Positions 21,226 through 29,552 of a stretch of 64,000 nt of DNA are shown here, one piece after another (the stretch's first letter is position 1; each line of letters opens with the position of its first letter). This DNA comes from Chloroflexota bacterium (lineage in GTDB: Bacteria; Chloroflexota; Anaerolineae; Anaerolineales; Anaerolineaceae), in the NCBI GenBank assembly GCA_016838895.1, contig JAEKNU010000017.1, forward strand, positions 1 through 64,000, read 5' to 3'. The position numbers and the translations under genes were made by a program. The notes under the pieces are model-generated. The model was not told the origin of the DNA. It worked only from the letters and a program-made list of their open reading frames with translations, and made no database searches.

Positions 21226-21627
21226 CTATGCTGGGCTAACTGCCCGCGTATATACATTAAATTTGGGTGGATTTTCCAAATGCTTTTTCACAGCACATAA
21301 ATCAGCCGAACGAACCAGTGATTCATAATATTTTTCAGGGAAATTTTCCGGTACCTGAATTTCCAAATCGATATTATCTACCATCCCATTTAGCATATTT
21401 CTACCAACACGTTGTACAATGCGAATGCCCTCAGTGGATAAACCACGCTGATTGCAAAAACCTAATACGTAGATTCCTGCACATGTTCCAATCGAGGAAA
21501 GGAACAAAGCAAATGGTGTTGGATCGGCCACGGTTTTACCCATCATAGGTTGGTCAGTTTTTACAGTAATATCTCCAAAATGTGCATCAACTCTTGCCCC
21601 GCCTGGGAAATCAATGATCATCTCCAT
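21226..21627 (-). CDS. OsmC/Ohr-family protein
   Basis: 133 residues, small cytosolic thiol peroxidase-like fold (YhfA type). Two conserved cysteines, Cys49 (IGTCAG) and Cys111 (ADLCAVKKH), sit where the peroxidatic and resolving cysteines lie; a third is Cys58. The family reduces organic hydroperoxides or persulfides; the exact branch (OsmC, Ohr or the selenium/sulfur-associated YhfA group) is not certain. It is expressed alone, upstream of its own terminator. Confidence 0.88.
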   Translation of the reverse strand: MEMIIDFPGGARVDAHFGDITVKTDQPMMGKTVADPTPFALFLSSIGTCAGIYVLGFCNQRGLSTEGIRIVQRVGRNMLNGMVDNIDLEIQVPENFPEKYYESLVRSADLCAVKKHLENPPKFNVYTRAVSPA

Positions 21628-21709
21628 TTTTACATCTCCAATTACATAATTTTAATTCTTCATATACTTAGATGTGCCAGGCCACAAAAGGTTACATTAT
21701 TGGTAATAT

Positions 21710-21738
21710 TTGAGTTCTGCCTTGAGCTTGGGTATAAT
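21710..21738 (+). promoter_or_regulatory. Promoter of the cNMP-binding/Nfu operon
   Basis: TTGAGT (21710-21715), 17-base spacer, TATAAT (21733-21738). Start near 21745 would give a leader of about 140 bases before the first gene. The leader has no hairpin I can assign. Confidence 0.6.
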
Positions 21739-21884
21739 TGGACATAACATTACAATTTTGATCCGAATTAGTGATTGTTTGTCATAATCACTTTTGGGGC
21801 AACCGATACAGCCTGGATGATCTTTATCTTATTGTAGAGGATGATTGCCACTAGATTCCATTTTGACCATTGATTAACATTGTT

Positions 21885-22385
21885 ATGATGGTCATAAAAG
21901 ATATTAATCGTATTTCATTTTTTCAAGATCTCGACAATAATGAGTATGCTTTGTTAAAGGATATTTTTACAGTTGAGCATTTTGAAAAAGATGAAGAAAT
22001 ATTTCACCAGGAATCAAAAGCCGAGTATTTCTATATCCTATCCTCCGGCAAAGTAGTCATCCGCTATAAACCATATGATGGTCCAGCACTTGTTGTTGCC
22101 CGTATTCAATCAGGTGGTGTTTTTGGGTGGTCTGCCATGCTGCGTCGGGATGTTTATACATCCGATGCCATTGCAGATGAAAAGAGTATCGCTTTTCGTG
22201 TGAAAGGATCCGAGTTGCTTGCTCTTTGCGCCAAACACCCTGAATCAGGCGCAGTAATTATGCAGCGCCTGGCAAACATAATTTCTGAGAGGCTGGAAGG
22301 AACCCATGCAGAAATATTAAAAATATTTCGCAATGGCATGGATTTATCGAACGAATGTTGGAAAAGGATGATAGAAAATGAGTGA
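21885..22385 (+). CDS. Cyclic nucleotide-binding domain protein without DNA-binding domain
   Basis: About 166 residues. A complete cNMP-binding beta barrel of the CRP/FNR superfamily: FFQDLDNNEYALLKDIF start, GEVF-like turn replaced by DEEIFHQESKAEYFYILSSGKVVI, and the phosphate-binding-cassette position GGVFGWSAML. It stops after the long C-helix (QRLANIISERLEG) with about 25 more residues, so the helix-turn-helix of CRP/FNR is absent. The cassette lacks the typical RSA arginine, so cAMP binding is doubtful. Starts considered are ATG 21885 or 21888; neither has a good Shine-Dalgarno. The stop overlaps the next start by eight bases. Confidence 0.8.
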   Translation: MMVIKDINRISFFQDLDNNEYALLKDIFTVEHFEKDEEIFHQESKAEYFYILSSGKVVIRYKPYDGPALVVARIQSGGVFGWSAMLRRDVYTSDAIADEKSIAFRVKGSELLALCAKHPESGAVIMQRLANIISERLEGTHAEILKIFRNGMDLSNECWKRMIENE

Positions 22386-22632
22386 TCAAAAAACAGACTT
22401 CACAATTGAAGAACAATTATTGGGTTTAATTGAGCAATTAGATGCATATATCAACCACTATCATGGTGGTTCAGTTGAACTGGTATCTTTTGATGGTAAA
22501 AATGTTCAATTCCGTCTGGGAGGTGCCTGTGTGGATTGCCCAATCTCTGAAACTACGGGAAAAGGCTGGATTGAAGGAACGCTTCGCCAATTCTTCCCGG
22601 AGCTTGATAAAATTGAACAACTCCATGAATAA
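22378..22632 (+). CDS. NifU C-terminal (Nfu) Fe-S scaffold protein
   Basis: 84 residues, a stand-alone NifU_C domain. Carries Fe-S clusters between assembly machinery and target proteins. The cluster-binding CxxC is Cys51-Val-Asp-Cys54 in RLGGACVDCPIS, preceded by the family strand HGGSVELVSFDGKNVQF. Its ATG lies inside the end of the cyclic-nucleotide-binding-domain gene, in another frame, so the two are made together. No other iron-sulfur assembly (suf/isc) genes are in the window. Confidence 0.92.
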   Translation: MSDQKTDFTIEEQLLGLIEQLDAYINHYHGGSVELVSFDGKNVQFRLGGACVDCPISETTGKGWIEGTLRQFFPELDKIEQLHE

Positions 22633-22636
22633 AAAG

Positions 22637-22670
22637 GAAAACTGGTCAGAATCATCTGACCAGTTTTTAG
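22637..22670. terminator. Bidirectional terminator shared by two convergent genes
   Basis: Perfect 12-bp stem AAACTGGTCAGA (22639-22650)/TCTGACCAGTTT (22655-22666) with a 4-base loop; U-rich on both strands (TTTTTAG on plus, TTTTCCTTTTT on minus). The stop codon of the minus-strand gene (22667-22669) lies at the foot of the stem. Confidence 0.88.
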
Positions 22671-23053
22671 TCTAAGAATACTTCCACATGTTCTCCGTCT
22701 TTCTCATCAAACACGTCTACAATTTTTCCAATTTCCCCATCGCGAATTGCACTCGTAATCAAATTCATGTCTACGCCATCAATTTCCGGGGCAAATTTTG
22801 CCCCCATTTTCATTCCGGCATTCATCAAACTGATTGGTAAGCGCACATTGACAAGTGTTTTTTCGGTATTGGTATCCGTAACCCGAACACGTAACCAGCG
22901 CGCAGATTTTCGAAATGATCCGCTTTCCTGCGCTTGATTCGCTTCAGAGCCCATTGTAGACAAAGTATTTAATAGTTCCAGCCCTTCCTCGGCGGAAATT
23001 TTTCCCTCCTGAATCATTGTTAATATTTTTAAGCGTTCTTCCGATGTGGTCAT
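22667..23053 (-). CDS. SHOCT-like domain protein
   Basis: 128 residues. The first 35 form a short helical SHOCT-like motif (RLKILTMIQEGKISAEEGLELLNTL), widely found at the N-terminus of LiaX/YvlB-type proteins, where it mediates oligomerisation. The remainder (LRVRVTDTNTEKTLVNVRLPISLMNAGMKMG) resembles the membrane-stress associated DUF following that motif. No signal peptide or membrane helix. AGGAG five bases before ATG 23053 sets the start; a longer frame would run into the upstream gene. It is 20 bases after that gene and probably shares its transcript. Precise function unknown. Confidence 0.75.
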   Translation of the reverse strand: MTTSEERLKILTMIQEGKISAEEGLELLNTLSTMGSEANQAQESGSFRKSARWLRVRVTDTNTEKTLVNVRLPISLMNAGMKMGAKFAPEIDGVDMNLITSAIRDGEIGKIVDVFDEKDGEHVEVFLD

Positions 23054-23073
23054 TCTTGCTCCTGATTCATGAG

Positions 23074-23796
23074 TTATGAGGTGCGAGCTGCTTTCTCCAT
23101 GGACTTTTCCCATTTTGCAACAGCGATTTTAATCAATTTCTGAACTTCCGGATCATCTATTGCATCAATGCCAACATAACGTTTACTACCGATCCAGGCG
23201 ATAACACCATCTTTTGGATCTTCAGCCAAGGCAATCTGACGATCTTTTAAAGGTGTTAGTTCAAGCATATCCTGTAATACGTCATTGATTTGTTCAACAA
23301 AACTGCGTGCTTCAACAACAGCATTCGCTTCCGTATCACCTGTTTTCTTCGGTTTTCTGGTCGGGATTTTAATTTGTGCAACCAGTTTTGATGGGATATC
23401 TTCCTCCAGCAAATCAGTTATCTGCGATTTTGGTGTTGCTATTGGTGAAACTTGAACCGGTATCTTTGGTAACTCAATACCTATCCAATCCATTTCTTCA
23501 CGAACAACTTTTTCAATTAATGTAAGATGTTTCTTATTTAAATCAACCCGTGTTGGTGCCATTTGATCATCAATTTTAATCAAAATCTTCTGGCTGACTT
23601 TATCCCGATAAATGCGAAAGACTTCTTCATACGCCTGATCAACTGGAATGGTTTCTTCCTTTGATTGTGGAACTTCTTCCGATTTTACATTTAATTTTTC
23701 ACGTTCAAGCAACCAATAACTTACTGCGGCACCAGCAATAAAACCAATCGTAACAAATAGAAAACCCATAAGTAATTGACTGAGCATCGGGGTCAT
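23074..23796 (-). CDS. Conserved membrane-anchored protein of unknown function
   Basis: 240 residues that I do not recognise as a named family. One N-terminal membrane helix (about 5-29, LLMGFLFVTIGFIAGAAVSYWLL), then a soluble region rich in Lys/Glu, probably cytoplasmic given the downstream charge. No cysteine, no catalytic motif. A C-terminal block (DGVIAWIGSKRYVGIDAIDDPEVQKLIKIAVAKWE) looks like a small folded unit. It lies between fpg and the SHOCT-like gene, 15 and 20 bases away, in an apparent prs-fpg operon. Confidence 0.7.
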   Translation of the reverse strand: MTPMLSQLLMGFLFVTIGFIAGAAVSYWLLEREKLNVKSEEVPQSKEETIPVDQAYEEVFRIYRDKVSQKILIKIDDQMAPTRVDLNKKHLTLIEKVVREEMDWIGIELPKIPVQVSPIATPKSQITDLLEEDIPSKLVAQIKIPTRKPKKTGDTEANAVVEARSFVEQINDVLQDMLELTPLKDRQIALAEDPKDGVIAWIGSKRYVGIDAIDDPEVQKLIKIAVAKWEKSMEKAARTS

Positions 23797-23811
23797 GTGA
23801 TTATCCTCTTT

Positions 23812-24675
23812 TTACTCTTTTCGATTTTCATCATAAACTGGCTCCGGTTGACATTGTGGGCAAAAATGTGTTCCGCGCTGACCAACCAGTATTCGTTGAA
23901 TGGGTTGACCGCAAATGAAACAAGCATCACCAGTACGTTGATAAACTTTGAAATATTTTTGAAAATCACCACCACGGTATATCCAATCAATACTGGAACC
24001 ATTGCGATGAATTCCTTCCCCAAGCACATCACGAATTGATTTAAGCAATGCTTTTGCTTTTCCCTGCGAAATTTCATTGCTATTCGTGCGGGGATGAATA
24101 CCTGCTAAAAATAAAGATTCGTCTGTGTATATATTTCCTAATCCAGCAATAAATGTCTGATCCATCAATAATGGTTTTATCTGACGATGATACGAATGCA
24201 GCATGGTCAAGAAAACATCAGCAGACAGGTTCGAGTCAAATGGTTCTGGTCCTAGTTTGCCGGTGATCTGATCAGCCGTTTTCACTAACCATATTCTGCC
24301 AAACTTTCGGGTATCCTGAAAAACCATGGCTACCTGTTCTTTAAAATATATCACAAATCGATCATGTTTTTCTACAATTCCGTGTATTGAATTCGTAGAC
24401 GAAATCTGATGTACCCGAATATCCCCACTCATTCGTAGATGTATTAAAACAACATCATCACTAAATTGTAATACAATGAATTTTCCTCGTCTGCGAATCT
24501 CTACAAGTTTCTGATTTTTTAATATCTTCAACGCAGATTCATCCTCGGGTTCGGCCAAAGTGCGCGGCCAAAGCAGCAGGATATCTTGTACTGTTAAACC
24601 AATCAGAGGGCTCCCACCCCGCCCTCCTGATTTCATCGCATTTACAATCGTTTCAACTTCGGGTAATTCTGGCAT
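23812..24675 (-). CDS. mutM: Formamidopyrimidine-DNA glycosylase
   Basis: Bifunctional glycosylase/lyase removing 8-oxoguanine and formamidopyrimidines. 287 residues. The mature N-terminus PELPEVE carries the catalytic Pro and Glu; Lys in RRRGKFIVLQF is the beta-elimination lysine; helix-two-turn-helix GLGNIYTDESLF; and C-terminal zinc finger CFICGQ-x-CPQC. All residues are present, so it should be active. Starts nine bases after the prs stop with a weak ribosome-binding site, so coupling is likely. Confidence 0.96.
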   Translation of the reverse strand: MPELPEVETIVNAMKSGGRGGSPLIGLTVQDILLLWPRTLAEPEDESALKILKNQKLVEIRRRGKFIVLQFSDDVVLIHLRMSGDIRVHQISSTNSIHGIVEKHDRFVIYFKEQVAMVFQDTRKFGRIWLVKTADQITGKLGPEPFDSNLSADVFLTMLHSYHRQIKPLLMDQTFIAGLGNIYTDESLFLAGIHPRTNSNEISQGKAKALLKSIRDVLGEGIHRNGSSIDWIYRGGDFQKYFKVYQRTGDACFICGQPIQRILVGQRGTHFCPQCQPEPVYDENRKE

Positions 24676-24683
24676 GGTCTGGT

Positions 24684-25676
24684 TTATTCATTAAACATCT
24701 CACCAACACTGCGCCCTTCATGGGCACGGATAATTACTTCACCAACCAGATCAGAAATCGATAACACTTTCAAACGATCTCCAAATAGTTCACATTTCTC
24801 TTTTGATATCGGAATTGTATCAGTCGTAATAAATTGGGTGACGGGTAAAGCAGCCAAACGCTCATGTGCCTCTAAACTTAATATTGGATGCACAAATACC
24901 ATGTATATGTTTCTGGCACCTTTATCCCGTAACAAAGTAACCGCCTGTACCATTGACCCACCGGTATCCACTTCATCATCCACCAGGATGACATCCCGGC
25001 CGGAAACATCACCAATCAAGGTTAATGCTTCCGCTTTGGCTTCATTGGCAATACGTCGTTTTTCAATAAAAGCCATAGGTACATTTAAGCCAGCCGCATA
25101 ATTTCTACCTTTTTTGGCAAAGCCCAAATCAGCAGTCACGACCACTGGATCATAAAATGTGGAAGAGATCGAACGTAAATAATCCACCATAATATGAAAT
25201 GCACTCAAGACATCACCAGGGATTGAGAAAAATCCCTGAATCTGGCCAGCATGCAGATCCAATGTAATATATCGATCAGCTCCTGCCACCTCAATCATAT
25301 CTGCTACTAATCGTGCAGTAATCGGCACACGCGGCTGATCCTTTTTATCGGAACGGGCATATGCCAAATACGGCATCACGGCTGTAATACGCGCAGCAGA
25401 ATCCAGACGCAGGGTCTGAATCATGATCAGTAATTCCATCAGGTTTTGATGGACGGGTTTGCCAGTTGTTTGGATTACAAAACAATCTTTTCCACGAACA
25501 CTCGTTTTTAACTTTATAAATAAATTATCATTAGGGAATTGGATAACTTCTCTCTCACATAGGGGAACGCCCAGGTATTTAGCGATAAGAGAAGAAAGCT
25601 CTGGGCATGATGTACCGGAGTATAATTTTATATCTCCGTAAATCATCCGTTCGCGACGTTTAAAGGTAATGGGCAT
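24684..25676 (-). CDS. prs: Ribose-phosphate pyrophosphokinase (PRPP synthetase)
   Basis: Makes PRPP from ribose 5-phosphate and ATP for nucleotide, histidine and tryptophan synthesis. 330 residues. Motifs: KLYSGTSCPELSSLIAKYLGVPL start, LMELLIMIQTLRLDSAARITAVMPYLAYARSDKK split below, the flexible-loop YARSDKKD, DLHAGQIQGFF, VVTADLGFAKKGRNYA and the PRPP loop VILVDDEVDTGGSM. ATG 25676 has GGAG five bases upstream; a second ATG ten residues in is the alternative. First gene of a probable prs-mutM-(membrane protein)-(SHOCT) operon, unless the acetyltransferase 14 bases upstream leads it. Confidence 0.95.
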   Translation of the reverse strand: MPITFKRRERMIYGDIKLYSGTSCPELSSLIAKYLGVPLCEREVIQFPNDNLFIKLKTSVRGKDCFVIQTTGKPVHQNLMELLIMIQTLRLDSAARITAVMPYLAYARSDKKDQPRVPITARLVADMIEVAGADRYITLDLHAGQIQGFFSIPGDVLSAFHIMVDYLRSISSTFYDPVVVTADLGFAKKGRNYAAGLNVPMAFIEKRRIANEAKAEALTLIGDVSGRDVILVDDEVDTGGSMVQAVTLLRDKGARNIYMVFVHPILSLEAHERLAALPVTQFITTDTIPISKEKCELFGDRLKVLSISDLVGEVIIRAHEGRSVGEMFNE

Positions 25677-25690
25677 TGGTAACTCCAGGA

Positions 25691-26230
25691 TTAATTTTCA
25701 GCCTGCCATTCTGAACGAAGTACGCTCATGATTAAAACATCCAGATATTTTCCATTGCAGAACTTTGCTTGACGCATGCGTCCTTCCTCAATAAAACCGG
25801 TTGCTTTATAAGCGCGTATTCCACGCAGGTTATTTTCAAAAACACGTAAATAAACTCGATTCAAGTTTAGGGTATTAAAGGCATATTCAAGCATCAATTT
25901 TAATGCTTTTTTGCCATATCCTTTACTCCATTCCGATTTTTCACCAATAAACAGACCTAATTCTGCTTCACGATCAATATTGCATACATTCATCAAACTG
26001 ATAGTGCCGATGGATTTCCAGCCACCCTCAGTGATCACTTCCATAACCAGTGCCTGTTCATCAGGAGATTTTGACAAATTATCTTCGAACCATTTCTCTT
26101 CAAATGCCAAAGACATAGGAAAATAGATCGTTAAATATTGTCTGACTTCCGGGTCATTCAACCAATCCACAAATTGTTGTAAATCAGTCCGTTCAGCAGC
26201 GCGAAAACGAATGCCATCTCCGATGATCAT
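25691..26230 (-). CDS. GNAT-family N-acetyltransferase (RimJ/RimL-like)
   Basis: 179 residues. Acetyl-CoA dependent transferase of the RimJ/RimL type. IRFRAAERTDLQQFVDWLND start, acetyl-CoA-binding region GLFIGEKSEWSKGYGKKALKLMLEYAF, and the final motif LRVFENNLRGIRAYKATGFIEEG. RimJ-like members modify ribosomal protein N-termini or small molecules; the substrate is unknown. AAGGAG five bases before ATG 26230 sets the start; the longer frame (to 26341) has no such site and adds unrelated residues. Confidence 0.88.
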   Translation of the reverse strand: MIIGDGIRFRAAERTDLQQFVDWLNDPEVRQYLTIYFPMSLAFEEKWFEDNLSKSPDEQALVMEVITEGGWKSIGTISLMNVCNIDREAELGLFIGEKSEWSKGYGKKALKLMLEYAFNTLNLNRVYLRVFENNLRGIRAYKATGFIEEGRMRQAKFCNGKYLDVLIMSVLRSEWQAEN

Positions 26231-26398
26231 AATTACTCCTTCTACAATATCCATCATATAGCATTGATATTGATTGAAAATATAGCCCCCACCTGTTCGA
26301 TAATCCTTCGAATAAGTAGGGATTAAAAAGGGTGCTCGCAATGTTCGTTTAAATGCACCTTAATTGTATCAAAGAGTTCTTGTTTTTAGAGAGAGATT

Positions 26399-27418
26399 TT
26401 AGATGTATTTCACAAGTTTTTCGACAAGTGCCTGGGGTGAGATTTTTTTAGCCCTTAATAAATCAAGGTCACGATTAAAAGAATCATCGTCAATTTGCTC
26501 TCTCCACTTTTCAAAAAGTGATTTACGTAATAATTGATGCAATTCCTCTAATATCCGTTGTGCATTCTTGCGATCCATTAAACCGGACGCCAGCAAATAA
26601 TCCCGATGGGATTGAATCGCTTCAAATAACTGCTCAATTCCATCTCGTTCGGTGGCTGAAGTTTTGATCACTGGGATTTGCCAATTTGCCTTAATTTTAT
26701 TATCACTACTTGATTCATCCTTAATAGTGGCTTGCGCGGATGAAAATCCATGATGCATATCTCCCAACCCTTGTCTGGGCAGCGTTGACATATTCAACAT
26801 GGTCTGCAATGCCAATACAGTATGATCAGCACCGGTTTGATCTGCTTTATTTACTACCAAAATATCTGCAATTTCTAATATGCCGGCCTTAATTGCTTGG
26901 ATATCATCTCCAAATCCTGGCGCTTCGACAACCAAAACCGTGTGTGCCAGCCTGGCAATATCCACTTCCGATTGCCCGGCGCCAACGGTTTCAATCACAA
27001 TTAAATCAAAACCAGCCGCATCCAGCGCAGATGCTACTGCAGCAGTTCGTAATGCCAGACCACCCAATGCCCCTCTGGATGCCATAGATCGGATAAACAC
27101 ACCGTCATCACCATACAAATCGCGCATGCGAATACGATCCCCCAATAATGCGCCGCCGCTAAATGGACTGGACGGGTCAACAGCAATGATTCCTATACGC
27201 CAGGGCGTTTGCTTACGTACACAAAGTACCAGTTCATTCACCAAAGTTGATTTTCCGGTTCCCGGTGCACCGGTAACACCCAGATAATACGCTTTTCCGG
27301 TGAATGAAAAAAGGGCGTTCATTAAATCACGCCCTTGAGATGTATCATTCTCTACTTCACTTAAGAATCGTGAAATTGCCAGTCGTTTTCCTGCGCGAAT
27401 ATCTTCAGCAGCAATCAT
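26399..27418 (-). CDS. meaB: Methylmalonyl-CoA mutase-associated GTPase (MeaB/ArgK)
   Basis: G3E-family GTPase that loads and protects the B12 cofactor of methylmalonyl-CoA mutase. 339 residues. P-loop GAPGTGKST (about 50-58), the Mg-binding VDPSSPFSGGALLGDRIRM, ETVGAGQSE (G3 region), and NKADQTGAD (G4). The C-terminal helical arm is present. It is ten bases downstream of the B12-binding subunit, so both are one transcript and presumably one system; the mutase catalytic subunit itself is not here. Confidence 0.95.
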   Translation of the reverse strand: MIAAEDIRAGKRLAISRFLSEVENDTSQGRDLMNALFSFTGKAYYLGVTGAPGTGKSTLVNELVLCVRKQTPWRIGIIAVDPSSPFSGGALLGDRIRMRDLYGDDGVFIRSMASRGALGGLALRTAAVASALDAAGFDLIVIETVGAGQSEVDIARLAHTVLVVEAPGFGDDIQAIKAGILEIADILVVNKADQTGADHTVLALQTMLNMSTLPRQGLGDMHHGFSSAQATIKDESSSDNKIKANWQIPVIKTSATERDGIEQLFEAIQSHRDYLLASGLMDRKNAQRILEELHQLLRKSLFEKWREQIDDDSFNRDLDLLRAKKISPQALVEKLVKYI

Positions 27419-27427
27419 TCAAATTCC

Positions 27428-27829
27428 TTATTCCTTGCCCAGTGCCCCATTTAGATCATCAACTACTTTTGTAGTTGCCGTACCCGGACCATAAACCGCT
27501 TTAACCCCCATTTTCAATAACGCTTCAGCATCTTTCTCAGGGATAATGCCACCAACAAAAACAAGCACATCATTCTGCTCATTTGAGCGTAAACAGGCTA
27601 ATATGCGTGGCACCAATGCCATATGTGCCCCGGATAAAATGGAAAGCCCCACTGCATCGACATCTTCTTGCAAAGCTGCCTCTGCGATCATTTCAGGTGT
27701 CTGACGCAATCCGGTATAGATAACTTCCATACCTGCATCACGTAATGCCTGCGCAATCACCTTGGCGCCCCTATCATGTCCATCTAAACCGGGTTTTGCA
27801 ATAAGAACCCGAATTGTTTTCTTTGCCAT
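27428..27829 (-). CDS. Cobalamin-binding subunit of a CoA mutase (methylmalonyl-CoA mutase C-terminal domain)
   Basis: 133 residues, only the B12-binding Rossmann-like domain of an acyl-CoA mutase. The lower-ligand motif DxHxxG is Asp16-Gly-His18-Asp-Arg-Gly21 (DGHDRG); SILSGAHM and GGIIPEKD are the other cofactor-contact loops. In many bacteria this domain is fused to the TIM-barrel subunit; here it is separate, as in archaea and Chloroflexota. MeaB follows directly. Implies B12 use in propionate/methylmalonyl-CoA metabolism, although an ethylmalonyl or isobutyryl mutase cannot be excluded. Confidence 0.93.
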   Translation of the reverse strand: MAKKTIRVLIAKPGLDGHDRGAKVIAQALRDAGMEVIYTGLRQTPEMIAEAALQEDVDAVGLSILSGAHMALVPRILACLRSNEQNDVLVFVGGIIPEKDAEALLKMGVKAVYGPGTATTKVVDDLNGALGKE

Positions 27830-27965
27830 GATTCATTCTCCCAATTTCCATTAATTGTACAGCAAATCAATCTATATTTGATTATCCGTTATCCTCTCAA
27901 TCAGCGCATTGGTAAAACATCATATCTTCTTAACCTGTATATCACCATTCTTAGGCAAAGATGTC

Positions 27966-28005
27966 ATAGAAAAAAAGCACCTGCAATGAATGGGCAGGTG
28001 CTTTT
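27966..28005 (-). terminator. Intrinsic terminator after the D-Ala-D-Ala-ligase-like gene
   Basis: Perfect 12-bp stem AAAAGCACCTGC (27973-27984)/GCAGGTGCTTTT (27994-28005) with a 9-base loop; on the minus strand it ends in TTTTTTTTCT. It starts two bases after the stop codon at 28008. Confidence 0.9.
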
Positions 28006-28007
28006 GG

Positions 28008-29072
28008 TTATATCATATCGTAGCGTTCTAATGCTGTTTCAAGAATTGTATTTACCAATTCTGTATGCCCGATCCCCTGTGCATCGGCCTCAATCACAAT
28101 ATCAGAGATGCCGGGAGACAAACCTGGCAGTGGGTTTACTTCCAGAATATAAGGTTTCCAATGGTCATTTGCGTCCAGGCGGAAATCCACCCGCGCCACA
28201 TCTAAACAGCCTGTCACACGGAAAACCGCTGCCGCCAACCAATTTAAGTGTTGAACCATCACTTCATCCAGCGGAGCAGGACACATATAATTGATTTGAT
28301 CCGGCACATCCACCTTCAAGCGATTACTGTAAACGGCATCTGATTCCAGATACGGTTTCAAATCCACTTCCATAGGGGGTAAGAAATTTAAACCTGCTTT
28401 AATGCGTTTGGCTGTCGGATCTTCTGGTAAGCGCCGGGCAATCGGACCAACCAGATTGCCAAGTAATCCGACAGTCACTTCTCGTCCTTCGATGAATGTT
28501 TCAACCAATGCAGGCTGTTTATAGCGACCAATTGTGATAGCCAATTGCTCACGTAATTCATCTTCATTACGCACAATGGACTTTGCGCTAACCCCCATAC
28601 CCGTGCCTTCACTGCTGGGTTTAACAAATAATGGAAATTTCAGATCTCCTTGTAATAGTTCATCAACACGCTCAAATGTTTGAAAAGCAGGGGTTGGTAA
28701 ATCATGCCAGCATAATACGCGTTTGGTCATAGCCTTATCCAGACATAAAGCCAGTGTTAAGACCCGTGACCCGGTATAGGGGATGCGCATCATTTCCAAC
28801 AAAGCAGGCACCTGCGCTTCACGTGCATCGCCAAAATGACCTTCGCAGATGTTAAAACAAATATCCGGCTTATAAGATGTCAATGAATTATATAATCCAA
28901 TATCTCCTTCGAAAAATTCTGCTTCATGCCCACCCTCTCCTAAGGCATTACACAACGCATTGATTGTTTTTTCAGAATCCAGATCTGCCCACACATCCGC
29001 AGGGAAATCTTCCGATACAGGCGCATTCTTTTTTAAATTTGCCAAAACTGCAACACGAAATTGTTTCATCAT
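28008..29072 (-). CDS. D-alanine--D-alanine ligase-like ATP-grasp protein
   Basis: ATP-grasp carboxylate-amine ligase, 354 residues. The ATP-grasp blocks are visible: FPLFVKPSSEGTGMGVSA (phosphate loop), LVETFIEGREVTVGLLGN, and metal-ligand region DVARVDFRLDAND with ILEVNPLPGLSPGISD. It is the Ddl fold, but the substrate-specificity region differs enough that the product (D-Ala-D-Ala, or another dipeptide/amide) is uncertain. If it is the only Ddl it would be needed for peptidoglycan. AGGTGA lies before the ATG. A small reading frame precedes it by 18 bases. Confidence 0.85.
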   Translation of the reverse strand: MMKQFRVAVLANLKKNAPVSEDFPADVWADLDSEKTINALCNALGEGGHEAEFFEGDIGLYNSLTSYKPDICFNICEGHFGDAREAQVPALLEMMRIPYTGSRVLTLALCLDKAMTKRVLCWHDLPTPAFQTFERVDELLQGDLKFPLFVKPSSEGTGMGVSAKSIVRNEDELREQLAITIGRYKQPALVETFIEGREVTVGLLGNLVGPIARRLPEDPTAKRIKAGLNFLPPMEVDLKPYLESDAVYSNRLKVDVPDQINYMCPAPLDEVMVQHLNWLAAAVFRVTGCLDVARVDFRLDANDHWKPYILEVNPLPGLSPGISDIVIEADAQGIGHTELVNTILETALERYDMI

Positions 29073-29090
29073 TTCACCTATGAAATAACT

Positions 29091-29276
29091 TTATTTACAG
29101 AAAACAAGTCTGTTTTCTGTAGCAAATACAAATTTGTAATTAACGCTTGCTTGAATGAAATATCGGGAGATATCCCAAATAATATGATAAATTCCCCCAA
29201 CGAAATTTAATAGTTTATTAAATGTAATAGCACAATTCAAACCTCTCGGATCAGGAGGCTTTCCATCATTCTCCAT
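29091..29276 (-). CDS. Small open reading frame upstream of the ligase gene
   Basis: 61 codons, start ATG 29276 with AGGAAG seven bases before it. Product has no family I know: an N-terminal MENDGKPPDPRGLNC, then a largely hydrophobic stretch (LLNFVGGIYHIIWDI) and a polar end. It ends 18 bases before the ligase start and is in the same orientation, so it might be a leader peptide or a small gene of the operon. The base composition is AT-rich. Coding status is uncertain; the frame could be chance. Confidence 0.3.
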   Translation of the reverse strand: MENDGKPPDPRGLNCAITFNKLLNFVGGIYHIIWDISRYFIQASVNYKFVFATENRLVFCK

Positions 29277-29410
29277 TTGTTCTTCCTGTTCTACCTCAAT
29301 CAGTATGGACTTTATATCCATTAGGTACTATTCCCTTTTATACTATACAAAAGATTTGTGTATGCGATCAAAGTATATTCAGTTTTTAAAATTAAGCAAG
29401 AGGGAAATCA

Positions 29411-29470
29411 ATGAATATCCCGCCAAAAATCCTACAATTTTGTTTCATTATTTTTCTAGCATTCTATTAA
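29411..29470 (+). CDS. Candidate 19-residue hydrophobic microprotein
   Basis: AGAGGGAA sits at the right distance before ATG 29411; the frame reads MNIPPKILQFCFIIFLAFY and stops at 29468. It is one short hydrophobic segment, like small membrane peptides. No promoter with a convincing -35 is seen (TATACT at 29339). It lies between divergent genes in an AT-rich stretch, so it may be chance. Confidence 0.25.
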   Translation: MNIPPKILQFCFIIFLAFY

Positions 29471-29552
29471 GAAATTTCACCTTTAGCTACCTTTACAATA
29501 ACAGCTTGTGGTACACTAATCCAAGCAATTTTACTTTAATTGGTGGTGTTTC

